From positions 1 to 6,746 of the forward strand of contig JBEVNX010000183.1 in NCBI GenBank assembly GCA_040507895.1: a stretch of DNA of 6,746 nucleotides. The letters run 5' to 3'. This DNA comes from JBEVNX01 sp040507895. GTDB lineage: Bacteria > Desulfobacterota > Binatia > JACPRU01. A program made the position numbers and the translations under genes. Shown piece after piece: positions 1-6,439 of this stretch. The notes under the pieces were generated by a model that was given only the letters and a program-made list of their open reading frames with translations, had not been told where the DNA came from and searched no databases. Numbering within the stretch: position 1 is the stretch's first letter; each line of letters opens with the position of its first letter.

Positions 1-1
1 G

Positions 2-1039
2 ACGCGAAACCCTTGGGACCCGACACGAGTCGCCGGCGGATCGAGCGGCGGCGCTGCCGCCGCAGTATCGTCAGGCATGGTGCCGATCGCTCACGCCAAC
101 GATGCGGGAGGATCGATTCGAGTTCCGGCCTCCTTCTGCGGGCTGGTGGGGCTCAAGGGCTCGCGCGGCCGGACCTCGCTCGGACCGTCGCACGCGGAGC
201 TCTGGCACGGGCTCTGCGAAGAGGGAGCACTCGTGCGTTCGGTGCGCGACGCCGCCGCGGCGCTCGAAGCTGTCGCGGGATACATGCCGGGGGACCCGTG
301 GACGGCGCCGCCGCCGGCCCGTCCTTTCCGCGATGAAGTCGGCAAGCCGCCTGGGCTGTTACGGATCGGCTTTCTAGATCGCGCCCCGGCACATCATCCG
401 GGGCTCCATCCGCAATGTGCCGAGGCGGTGCGCCACACGGCCCGATTGCTGGAGTCGCTCGGCCACCACGTCGAGGCGAGCTTCCCGGCGGCGCTCGACG
501 ATGCCCGGGTGGATTCGGCCTTCGGCAAGGTCGTCGCGTGCGGCACGGCGAGGCAGGCGGCGGCGGCCGAGAGGATGCTCGGCCGGGCGGTCCAGGCGGA
601 CGATTTCGCCGCGTGGACTGGGTTTTTGGTCGAGCGTGGGCGGCGCATGAAGGCGGCCGAATACCTGGCCGCATGCGATTGGTTCAACGAATTCTCGCGC
701 GCGGCGGCTGCCTGGTGGAGGGACGGGTTCGACGTGCTGGTCACCTCCACGGTTGCGCAGCCAGCGCCGGAGCTCGGGATCTTCGAGGTCCGCGAGGGCG
801 AGCCTGCGAGAAGTATCGGCGTGCGCTTGAACCAAATCAGTCCCTTCACCGCGCCGTGGAACATCGCGGGCCAGCCGGCGATCTCGCTGCCTCTGCACGT
901 CACGCCGGAAGGCCTACCGGTCGGCGTCCAGTTCGTCGCGGCCTACGGGCGCGAGGATCTGCTGCTGCGGCTGGCCTCGCAGATCGAACAGGCGGCGCCG
1001 TGGTCCGCCCGACGGCCGCCGCGCGCGGTCCTCAGATGA
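2..1039 (+). CDS. Amidase-signature family hydrolase, 5'-truncated
   Basis: C-terminal 345 residues of an amidase-signature (AS) serine hydrolase, a family that cleaves amide bonds of varied substrates through a Ser-cisSer-Lys triad. The reading frame is open from base 2, so the gene begins before the window; the ATG at 77 is internal. The glycine-rich signature GGSSGG sits at visible residues 12-17 and gives the cis-Ser (S14, bases 41-43). The nucleophile is S38 (bases 113-115) in DAGGSIRVPAS. The 24-residue spacing equals that in known AS enzymes such as FAAH and NylA. The typical C-terminal block, with SPFTAPWNIAGQPAISLP and GLPVGVQF, is at about 280-313. The catalytic Lys and roughly 100-150 N-terminal residues are missing. 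The AHAND-GGS context recalls 6-aminohexanoate-cyclic-dimer hydrolase-like amidases, but the substrate cannot be read. The family call is firm; specificity is unknown. The stop overlaps the converging EthD gene. Confidence 0.93.
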   Translation, partial: TRNPWDPTRVAGGSSGGAAAAVSSGMVPIAHANDAGGSIRVPASFCGLVGLKGSRGRTSLGPSHAELWHGLCEEGALVRSVRDAAAALEAVAGYMPGDPWTAPPPARPFRDEVGKPPGLLRIGFLDRAPAHHPGLHPQCAEAVRHTARLLESLGHHVEASFPAALDDARVDSAFGKVVACGTARQAAAAERMLGRAVQADDFAAWTGFLVERGRRMKAAEYLAACDWFNEFSRAAAAWWRDGFDVLVTSTVAQPAPELGIFEVREGEPARSIGVRLNQISPFTAPWNIAGQPAISLPLHVTPEGLPVGVQFVAAYGREDLLLRLASQIEQAAPWSARRPPRAVLR

Positions 1040-1373
1040 CCTGATTCTCCTCGGTGACGAAGGAGATGCATCTCTGTGGGTCGGCGAACTTGAGCTCGTC
1101 GGGCCGGATGATCTCCATGTACTTCGGCTCGCGGAAAGCCGCCGCGGCCGCTTCCGCGCTGTCGAACCAGAGCTCCGCCACGCCGTCGTACGCTCCCGGA
1201 ATTCCGAACGGCACCGGGGTGTCCTTGAGATGGCACTGAACGTACTTTCGTACGTGGCGTGAGAACTCGGTCACGCTCTTCACCAAGGGGCCGTGCTTCT
1301 CGCGCCAGTAGGTACTGAATTCTTCGTGCGTGATGCCGGCTTTGCGGGCGGCGCAGATGATCAGCTTCACCAT
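1032..1373 (-). CDS. EthD-domain protein, small
   Basis: A 113-residue protein with the features of the EthD family, small dimeric alpha/beta-barrel (ferredoxin-like) proteins often found beside degradation genes and mostly without a known reaction. Seen here: the N-terminal strand VKLIICAARK; the helix with ITHEEFSTYWREKHGPL (14-30) carrying the family's conserved W-x(3)-H; YDGVAELWFDS (62-72); and the C-terminal strand FVTEENQVI. The whole length is about one EthD domain. The start at 1373 is preferred because GGAG lies 8 bases upstream (1385-1382) and because codon bias falls sharply further upstream. An in-frame start at 1511 would add 46 residues. The gene follows the cyclase gene on the same strand after 228 bases and overlaps the amidase stop by 8 bases. 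No catalytic role can be assigned. The domain call is good; the function is unknown. Confidence 0.85.
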   Translation of the reverse strand: MVKLIICAARKAGITHEEFSTYWREKHGPLVKSVTEFSRHVRKYVQCHLKDTPVPFGIPGAYDGVAELWFDSAEAAAAAFREPKYMEIIRPDELKFADPQRCISFVTEENQVI

Positions 1374-1601
1374 GGGCGATTCTCCACGAGCCCTTCTAGC
1401 AAAGGACCCCGAACGCGTTCCAGCGCGGTCACGGGATGACGTCACTAGCAGTGCCGTCCCGATGAGTACCGTGATGGCGGTCGCTGCGAATCCCTGCACG
1501 CAATCCCTCATCGGGCCTCGCCTTGGAGATCTAGTCGGAGAGAGTTGCGGTTCGCTGAATCGTAGGTGAGTTGTGAGTTACGGAGGGATCACCTTCGCGA
1601 C
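1374..1601. other. Gap between the cyclase and EthD genes
   Basis: These 228 bases lie between two leftward genes. I see no hairpin followed by a T-run after the cyclase stop, so readthrough into the EthD gene is possible. An exact 7-base tandem duplication, GTGAGTT twice, sits at 1566-1579. The part from 1374 to 1511 is open in the EthD frame and would encode a hydrophobic segment, but its third codon positions are only about 60% G/C, against about 87% for the first 30 codons of the EthD gene. It is therefore probably untranslated. Confidence 0.5.
1382..1385 (-). promoter_or_regulatory. Ribosome-binding site that decides the EthD start
   Basis: Read on the minus strand, GGAG is followed by 8 bases and then the ATG at 1373. 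It supports the 113-residue form over the longer form starting at 1511, which has only a weak purine stretch (GGCGAGG) before it. Confidence 0.6.
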
Positions 1602-4600
1602 TCAGTCTGCGGACGAAACCGCTCGGGCTCCTATGACCGCGGTGGCGTGGAGCTCGGCGAGGAGTCGTTCGGCGCGCCCCGCGAGGCGCGCCAAACCGAA
1701 CTCGCGCGCTACGCTGACGGCACGCTCGCCGAGTGTTTCGCCCGCACGCCGGTCGCCGCGCTCCAGGCTCAAGCGCGCCGCCGCCAGGCTGGTCGCGGCG
1801 ATGCCCCAGCGCGAACCGATCTCGGTCGCGAGGGCGGAGGCGCGGCGGATCCATTCCTCGGCCTCCTTTCGTGCGGTCGGACCGAGGAGGCTCTTCACCT
1901 CGCCGAGCGCCAGCGTCGCCCAAAGCTCGCGGAGCCGGCCGCCGGCATGGCGATAGGCGAGGTCGACAAGCTCAGCCGCGCGACGGAGATCACCGATCGC
2001 GATCAGTGCCTCGCTCACGAGGTGGCTCTTGATCGCGAGGTCGGACGGATTCAATCCATCCATCTCGAGCAGCTCGCCGGCTGCCGGTGGCGGCGGCTCG
2101 CCCAGCGCGGCGCGGGCGAGAACGAGAACGGCCGCCGCGGTGCGCGTGCCGCCGACGTTGCCGATCGCTTGCGCGAGCTCGAGGCTCCGCGCGGCCAACT
2201 CGTTCGCCTCCACATTCTGCTCCAGCTCGAAGTGCATCCAAGCGATCAGTCCCGTCGTCCCTGCCTGCACGGTGCGATTGCCGGCCTTCACCGCGAGGCG
2301 ATACGTTTCTTCCATCGCAGCCAGCGCTTGATCGAGGCGCCCGCGGTGAAACAACAGGTGGTTGTGCATGAAGACTCCGGCGAAATACAGGTCGGTCAGC
2401 CGCTCGCGGTGACCAGCCCGGGCGCTCGCCTCCATCGCGCGCTCCGTGGCCCGCTCCGCCGTGTCGAACCGCCCGTCGATGAAGTTGATCCAGGACGCGC
2501 CGCGCGCGACCAGCGGAGCGTTCAACCCGGCCTCCTCGGCGACCGCGATGCCTTCTTCGGCGAGACGCAAGCCTTCGGCGAAGCGCTGGCGCCCGGCGCC
2601 GGTGAGCGCGTTGCCGAGAAGCGAGAGCAGCGCGGCGCGGGTCTCGGCATCACCGAGCTCGCGAGCGATCTCGATGCCGCGCATGACGACGGGCTCGACC
2701 AACCGTAGATCCGCCGCATTGTAGATCGCCGCCATGCGACAGAGACCTAGCGCGCACTGCGCGGCGAGGCGGCGGAATTGCTCGGCCCCGTCGCGGCGCT
2801 CCTCGATAGCGAGGTCGGCGATCTCCCAGCCCTCGCGATAGAAGCCGGCCGCGGAGCGGTAGGAAGGCAGCCGCTCGGCGCTCTTGGCGGCACCGAGCAA
2901 CGCTTCGATCGCCCGCGCGCGATCGTCACCCCGCGCCAGGTGGTGTGCGATCAGCGCGGATCGCTCGGCCGTTGCTTCGCCCGGGCTCGCCAACACCAGG
3001 GCGGCGACTCGGTCGTGGAGCTGGCGGCGCTCCTTCAGTAGCAAGCCCTCGTAGGCGACTTCCTGGGTCAGGCTTTCGCCGAAGCGGTACTCGTCTTGGT
3101 GAGCCGCGGTCTTGCGGTGCAGGATGCCGCGTTGCTCCAGAGCCTCGAGCTCGCGATCGATCGCGATGCCCTCGGCGCCGACCAGGGCTTGCAGCTCGGA
3201 GCGGGAGAACTGCCGCCCGAGCACCGACGCGACCTGCACCACGCGCTTCGCCGCCGCACCCAAGCGGTCGAGGCGCGCGGCCAAGATCTCGTGGACGGTC
3301 GCCGGCACGCGGATCTCCGCGAGCGGCCGCGTCAGCCGCGCCCCGCGCTCGCCGCGGAGCAGCACGCCTTCCTCCAGGAGGGCTCGGGTGAGCTCCTCGA
3401 GGTAGAACGGATTGCCTTCGGCACGCTCGACGATCGAGCGCTCGAGCTCGGCAGGCAGCGGCCCGCCCGCCACCGCGCGGGCGATTTCCGTCGCTTCGTC
3501 CGGGGCCAGGCGCCGAAGGGTCAACCGGGTGAACGCGGCCTGCGTCCGCCACTGTGCTTGAAAGTCGGGTCGGTGGCTCGCGAGGATCATCATTCGGTCT
3601 CGCCGCAAGCGCGACACCGCGACCTCGATCATCTCGCGCGAGGGCTCGTCCATCCAATGGAGGTCCTCGACAACCAGCACAGCCGGCGCGCGCCTGGCCG
3701 CGGCGCCCGTCAGCCGGCAGACGGCCTCGATCGTTCCCTGCTTGATCTCTTCGGCGGGCCGGTCGTCCAAGCGGTCGCCGGAAACGCCGAGCAGGTTCCA
3801 GAGGTAAGGCGTCCAGGCTTCGAGCGAGCCCTCGACGGCACCGATCCGGGCGACGATCTTCTCGCGCGCCGCCGCGGCTGGCTCGCCCGGCAGTATCTCG
3901 AAGAACTGCCGCAGCATTCCCGCGATCGGCGCGTACGGGAGCGCCTGGCTGAGGGATGAGCAACGCGCCTCGAAGAAGAGGTGCTCCTCGCTCGCAAGGC
4001 GCTGGCGGAGCTCGTAGACGAGACGCGATTTGCCACTGCCGGCATCGCCGACGACCGCGATCACTTGAGGCAGGCGCTCCGACACTCGGCCGAAGCAGGC
4101 GATGAGCTGGGACACCTCGGCGTCGCGTCCGACCAGCGGCGTCAGCCCGCGCGCCTCGGCGATCGCCATCGGGGCGCTGATTCCGCTCGCGCGCATCACC
4201 TCGAAGGCGGCGACCGGTTGGCTCTTGCCTTTGACTTGGAGTGGTCCGCGGTCCCGCGTCTCGAAGAAGCCCCGTACCAGTCGCTCCGTCGTTTGGCTCA
4301 CGAGCACCGTCCCCGGCTCCGCCAGCGATTGCAGGCGGGCGGCGAGATTGGTGGTGTCTCCGATCGCGGAATAGTCGGTCTTGAGATCGCTGCCGACCGC
4401 GCCTACGACGACGGGCCCGGTGTGAATACCGATCCGCACGAGGAGATCGAGATCGCGACGGCGCCCGGCGCGATCCGAAAACCTTCCAACGGCGTCGCGA
4501 ACGGCGAGCGCCGCCGAGACCGCGCGCTGTGGAGCGTCTTCGTGAGCGACGGGTGCCCCGAACAGAGCCATGAAGCCATCGCCCGCCAGCTGGTTGACGA

Positions 4601-5060
4601 TGCCCTCGACCCGGTAGACCTCGCGGAAGGCCAGCTCGAGATACTCGTCGAGAAGATCGTGGTACTCCTCCGGGTCGAGCCGCTCGGCGATCGACGTCGA
4701 CCCCACCAGGTCGCAGAAAAGCACGGTCACGAGCTTCCGCTCGCCGGCGGCGCCGCCGCCGGCGTCGCGAATCTTGCGCGCAAGCTCGGCGGGTATGTGC
4801 CGCGTCAAGCGGTCGTCGGCCGCAGAGGGCGGCGGAGGGGATGGCGGGACGTCCGTGGCGAGCGTTTTCCCGCAATCCGTGCAGAAGCGAAACTCTGCCC
4901 CGACCTCGGCGCTGCAACTCGAACAACGTCGCGACACGGCCGCGCCGCAAGCATGGCAAAAGCGCTTGCCCTCGACCAATTCGCTGTTGCAGCTGGTGCA
5001 GCGCACGCGAAGAGATTCGGCCGAGGTGTGGAGCGAGTCAAGGAGGTCGGCATCGGGCAT
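1602..5060 (-). CDS. Zinc-ribbon / class III nucleotidyl cyclase / STAND ATPase / TPR-like signalling protein
   Basis: 1152-residue, probably cytoplasmic protein with no signal peptide or membrane segment. Domains in order: two four-cysteine zinc ribbons (C21, C24, C35, C38; C46, C49, C60, C63); a Pro-rich linker (71-79); a class III cyclase homology domain (about 106-290) with metal aspartates D117 (FCDLVGST) and D161 (AGDGFMALFG) and transition-state residues N238 and R242; an AAA_16/STAND ATPase with Walker A GDAGSGKS (338-345), Walker B VLVVED (461-466) and GNP (549-551); a winged-helix-like segment (about 585-690); and alpha-helical TPR-like repeats to the end. Such proteins make a cyclic nucleotide under control of the NTPase and repeat region, as in soluble adenylyl cyclase. 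The base-selecting Lys/Asp positions are Q157 and S231, so the product is uncertain. ATG 5060 is the only common start codon between the upstream in-frame TAG and the zinc ribbons' approach; its Shine-Dalgarno is weak. The gene is divergent from the phosphatase. Confidence 0.95.
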   Translation of the reverse strand: MPDADLLDSLHTSAESLRVRCTSCNSELVEGKRFCHACGAAVSRRCSSCSAEVGAEFRFCTDCGKTLATDVPPSPPPPSAADDRLTRHIPAELARKIRDAGGGAAGERKLVTVLFCDLVGSTSIAERLDPEEYHDLLDEYLELAFREVYRVEGIVNQLAGDGFMALFGAPVAHEDAPQRAVSAALAVRDAVGRFSDRAGRRRDLDLLVRIGIHTGPVVVGAVGSDLKTDYSAIGDTTNLAARLQSLAEPGTVLVSQTTERLVRGFFETRDRGPLQVKGKSQPVAAFEVMRASGISAPMAIAEARGLTPLVGRDAEVSQLIACFGRVSERLPQVIAVVGDAGSGKSRLVYELRQRLASEEHLFFEARCSSLSQALPYAPIAGMLRQFFEILPGEPAAAAREKIVARIGAVEGSLEAWTPYLWNLLGVSGDRLDDRPAEEIKQGTIEAVCRLTGAAARRAPAVLVVEDLHWMDEPSREMIEVAVSRLRRDRMMILASHRPDFQAQWRTQAAFTRLTLRRLAPDEATEIARAVAGGPLPAELERSIVERAEGNPFYLEELTRALLEEGVLLRGERGARLTRPLAEIRVPATVHEILAARLDRLGAAAKRVVQVASVLGRQFSRSELQALVGAEGIAIDRELEALEQRGILHRKTAAHQDEYRFGESLTQEVAYEGLLLKERRQLHDRVAALVLASPGEATAERSALIAHHLARGDDRARAIEALLGAAKSAERLPSYRSAAGFYREGWEIADLAIEERRDGAEQFRRLAAQCALGLCRMAAIYNAADLRLVEPVVMRGIEIARELGDAETRAALLSLLGNALTGAGRQRFAEGLRLAEEGIAVAEEAGLNAPLVARGASWINFIDGRFDTAERATERAMEASARAGHRERLTDLYFAGVFMHNHLLFHRGRLDQALAAMEETYRLAVKAGNRTVQAGTTGLIAWMHFELEQNVEANELAARSLELAQAIGNVGGTRTAAAVLVLARAALGEPPPPAAGELLEMDGLNPSDLAIKSHLVSEALIAIGDLRRAAELVDLAYRHAGGRLRELWATLALGEVKSLLGPTARKEAEEWIRRASALATEIGSRWGIAATSLAAARLSLERGDRRAGETLGERAVSVAREFGLARLAGRAERLLAELHATAVIGARAVSSAD

Positions 5061-5200
5061 GGCACCGGCGTAGTCCCGCGCCGAAGGAGGGACGAGCGAG
5101 GGGCGCCTCGCAGTTCGGTTCTAGAAGCGGTCGCGCGAAGTGATATGACTCCGGCCCGAAATGCCTAACGACGGTGAAGGAAGCCGAACGAGGAAGCACG

Positions 5201-5214
5201 ATGGCACATGCCAT
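5201..5214. repeat. 14-bp palindrome, possible operator
   Basis: ATGGCA and TGCCAT form a perfect dyad around a 2-base centre (CA). The symmetry continues as CGA/TCG outside if one extra T at 5215 is allowed. It lies between two divergent genes, 141 bases from the cyclase start and 200 from the phosphatase start. A regulator site is an inference from position and symmetry only. Confidence 0.3.
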
Positions 5215-5263
5215 TCGAAGAGCATCCGGCCTTGCGGTGCGAAAAGGCAGAAGGAAGGCGTGA
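5201..5263 (+). CDS. Possible 20-residue basic leader peptide
   Basis: A short frame starts at ATG 5201, preceded by AGGAAG at 5191-5196 with a 4-base spacer, and ends at TGA 5261-5263. The predicted peptide begins MAHAIRRAS and ends RKGRRKA; it is very basic, with eight Arg or Lys in 20 residues, and has no hydrophobic segment. Its start codon coincides with the palindrome at 5201-5214. It lies 150 bases upstream of the phosphatase start. Nothing but the ribosome-binding site supports translation, so it may be chance. Confidence 0.12.
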   Translation: MAHAIRRASGLAVRKGRRKA

Positions 5264-5326
5264 ACATCCCGCGACCGACGGGGAACTGATCGCGGCCTGG
5301 TCGCCTGACACAAGCAGAGTCGCTGA

Positions 5327-5369
5327 CCGAGCAGAGGGATGCCCCGAAATGCTGCACCCCTCTGCTCGG
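5327..5369. repeat. Perfect 12-bp inverted repeat in the phosphatase leader
   Basis: CCGAGCAGAGGG at 5327-5338 is exactly complementary in reverse to CCCTCTGCTCGG at 5358-5369. The 19-base interval can extend the stem by TGC/GCA (5340-5342 with 5354-5356) after one mismatch. The structure ends 44 bases before the phosphatase ATG. No T-run follows in either direction, so it is not a canonical intrinsic terminator. It could be a 5' UTR stability or translation-control hairpin, or a DNA operator. Confidence 0.75.
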
Positions 5370-5401
5370 GGAAGGCACAGGCGAGTCAACTTACGACACG
5401 G

Positions 5402-5406
5402 GGGGA
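5402..5406 (+). promoter_or_regulatory. Ribosome-binding site that decides the phosphatase start
   Basis: GGGGA lies 7 bases before ATG 5414. With the signal peptide that begins directly after this ATG, it rules against the in-frame upstream ATG at 5339, which falls inside the hairpin loop and has no suitable site of its own. Confidence 0.6.
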
Positions 5407-5413
5407 TGGACAA

Positions 5414-6439
5414 ATGGGCCCACGCACGCAACTGCGACACCGGACACGCCTGTTGGTCTTGTCGGTGGCGCTCGGCGGATTCCTGGCAACGCCTGTGGCG
5501 GCGCAGCAAGGCACCGATCCGCTGCCATCGTGGAACGACGGTCCGGCCAAGAAGGCGATCATCGAATTCGCGCAGGCGACCGCGGACAAATCGAGCCCGA
5601 AGTTCGTGCCACCAGAGGCGCGCATCGCCACGTTCGATCAGGACGGGACGACTTGGGTCGAGCAGCCCATGTATACCCAGGTCGTCTACTGCCTGGAGCA
5701 GGTCCGCGTGGTGGCGGAGAAAAAGCCGGAGCTGAAGAACGTCGAGCCCTTCAAGACGGTTCTCTCCGGCGACCGCGAGGCGATGGCCAAGTTCACGATG
5801 AAGGATCTCGAGCAGATCCTTGCGGCCACTCTCACCGGCATGACGGTCGAAGAGTTCGACGCCGGCGTGAAGGGCTGGCTGGCGGCCGCCAAGGACCACC
5901 GGTTCAAGCGGCTGTATACCGAGCTGACGTACCAGCCGATGCTGGAGGTGATGCGACTCTTCCGCGACAACGGCTACAAGACCTACTTCGTAACCGGCGG
6001 CGGCCAGGACTTCGTACGGATGTATTCCGAGCAAGTGTATGGCATCCCGCCCGAGCAGGTGGTCGGGTCGGCGGGCGCGACGCAGTTCGGCTACGACAAG
6101 AACGGCAAGCCGACCCTCACCAAGATGCCCAAGCTGCTGCTGAACGACGACAAGGCGGGGAAACCGGAGGGGATTCACCTCGTCATCGGCCGCCGGCCGG
6201 TCGCCGCGTTCGGCAACTCGATCGGCGACAAGGAGATGCTCGAGTATACCCAGGCAGGCGACGGTGCGCGGCTGATGGTCCTCGTGCATCACGACGATGC
6301 CGCGCGCGAGTACGCCTATGGGCCGCAGTCCAAGGTCGGCACATTCCCGGATGCCCTCATGACCGAGGCGACGAAGAAGGGGTGGATCGTGGTCAGCATG
6401 AAGAACGACTGGAAGCGGATCTTCGCCTTCGAGCAGTGA
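5414..6439 (+). CDS. Exported HAD-superfamily phosphatase
   Basis: 341-residue haloacid-dehalogenase-superfamily hydrolase, expected to remove phosphate from a small molecule by way of an aspartyl-phosphate. Residues 1-30 look like a Sec signal peptide: basic start (R4, R8, R10, R12), hydrophobic core LLVLSVALGGFLATPV, and probable cleavage after VAA (28-30). The mature enzyme would be outside the cytoplasm or in the periplasm. HAD motif I is FDQDGTT (74-80), with nucleophile D75 and acid/base D77; motif II is FVTGGG (192-197), with T194; motif III is probably K247 or K250 within NDDKAGKPEG; motif IV is FGNSIGD (266-272), with D272. The segment between motifs I and II (about 85-180) is a helical cap. 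It resembles secreted phosphoserine-phosphatase-like HAD proteins of proteobacteria, but the substrate is unknown. It is transcribed away from the cyclase gene, behind a leader hairpin. Confidence 0.93.
   Translation: MGPRTQLRHRTRLLVLSVALGGFLATPVAAQQGTDPLPSWNDGPAKKAIIEFAQATADKSSPKFVPPEARIATFDQDGTTWVEQPMYTQVVYCLEQVRVVAEKKPELKNVEPFKTVLSGDREAMAKFTMKDLEQILAATLTGMTVEEFDAGVKGWLAAAKDHRFKRLYTELTYQPMLEVMRLFRDNGYKTYFVTGGGQDFVRMYSEQVYGIPPEQVVGSAGATQFGYDKNGKPTLTKMPKLLLNDDKAGKPEGIHLVIGRRPVAAFGNSIGDKEMLEYTQAGDGARLMVLVHHDDAAREYAYGPQSKVGTFPDALMTEATKKGWIVVSMKNDWKRIFAFEQ

Larger units (their letters stand above)
5061..5413. other. Divergent intergenic region between cyclase and phosphatase genes
   Basis: A 353-base region from which the cyclase gene is read leftward and the phosphatase gene rightward, so it should hold both promoters. 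No convincing -35/-10 pair is visible. The only A/T-rich patch, around 5141-5150 (TGATATGACT), could serve weakly as a -10 element in either direction; rightward it has a poor TTCTAG 16 bases upstream. The region also holds a 14-bp palindrome at 5201-5214, a possible 20-codon reading frame from 5201, and a long inverted repeat at 5327-5369. Longer open frames here lack a ribosome-binding site and family features. Confidence 0.5.

Noticed and set aside
1240..1255. ACGTAC-TTTC-GTACGT inverted repeat
   Set aside because: It lies inside the EthD coding sequence, where the codons account for it; there is no positional reason to call it a regulatory site.
1566..2708. Rightward 380-codon frame opposite the end of the cyclase gene
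   Set aside because: It is antisense to a fully supported multidomain gene, rich in Arg/Ala/Gly, without recognisable domains. Long antisense frames are expected when third positions are nearly all G or C.
2926..4959. Leftward 677-codon frame within the cyclase gene in another phase
   Set aside because: Very high Arg/Pro content and no motifs; a frame-shifted shadow of the same gene, whose own frame is continuous through all domains.
3981..5168. Rightward 395-codon frame opposite the cyclase and zinc-ribbon region
   Set aside because: Antisense to the cyclase domain, whose motifs are intact in the minus-strand frame; its composition mirrors the opposite gene and shows no family features.
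5161..5289. 42-codon rightward frame in the divergent intergenic region
   Set aside because: No Shine-Dalgarno before ATG 5161, no hydrophobic or conserved pattern, and the length is within chance.
5339..5413. Upstream in-frame start giving a 366-residue phosphatase
   Set aside because: The ATG lies in the hairpin loop without a Shine-Dalgarno and would put 25 hydrophilic residues before the signal peptide.
5165..6292. Leftward 375-codon frame opposite the phosphatase
   Set aside because: It is antisense to a gene with all four HAD motifs and a signal peptide, and runs into the intergenic region without a ribosome-binding site or conserved features.
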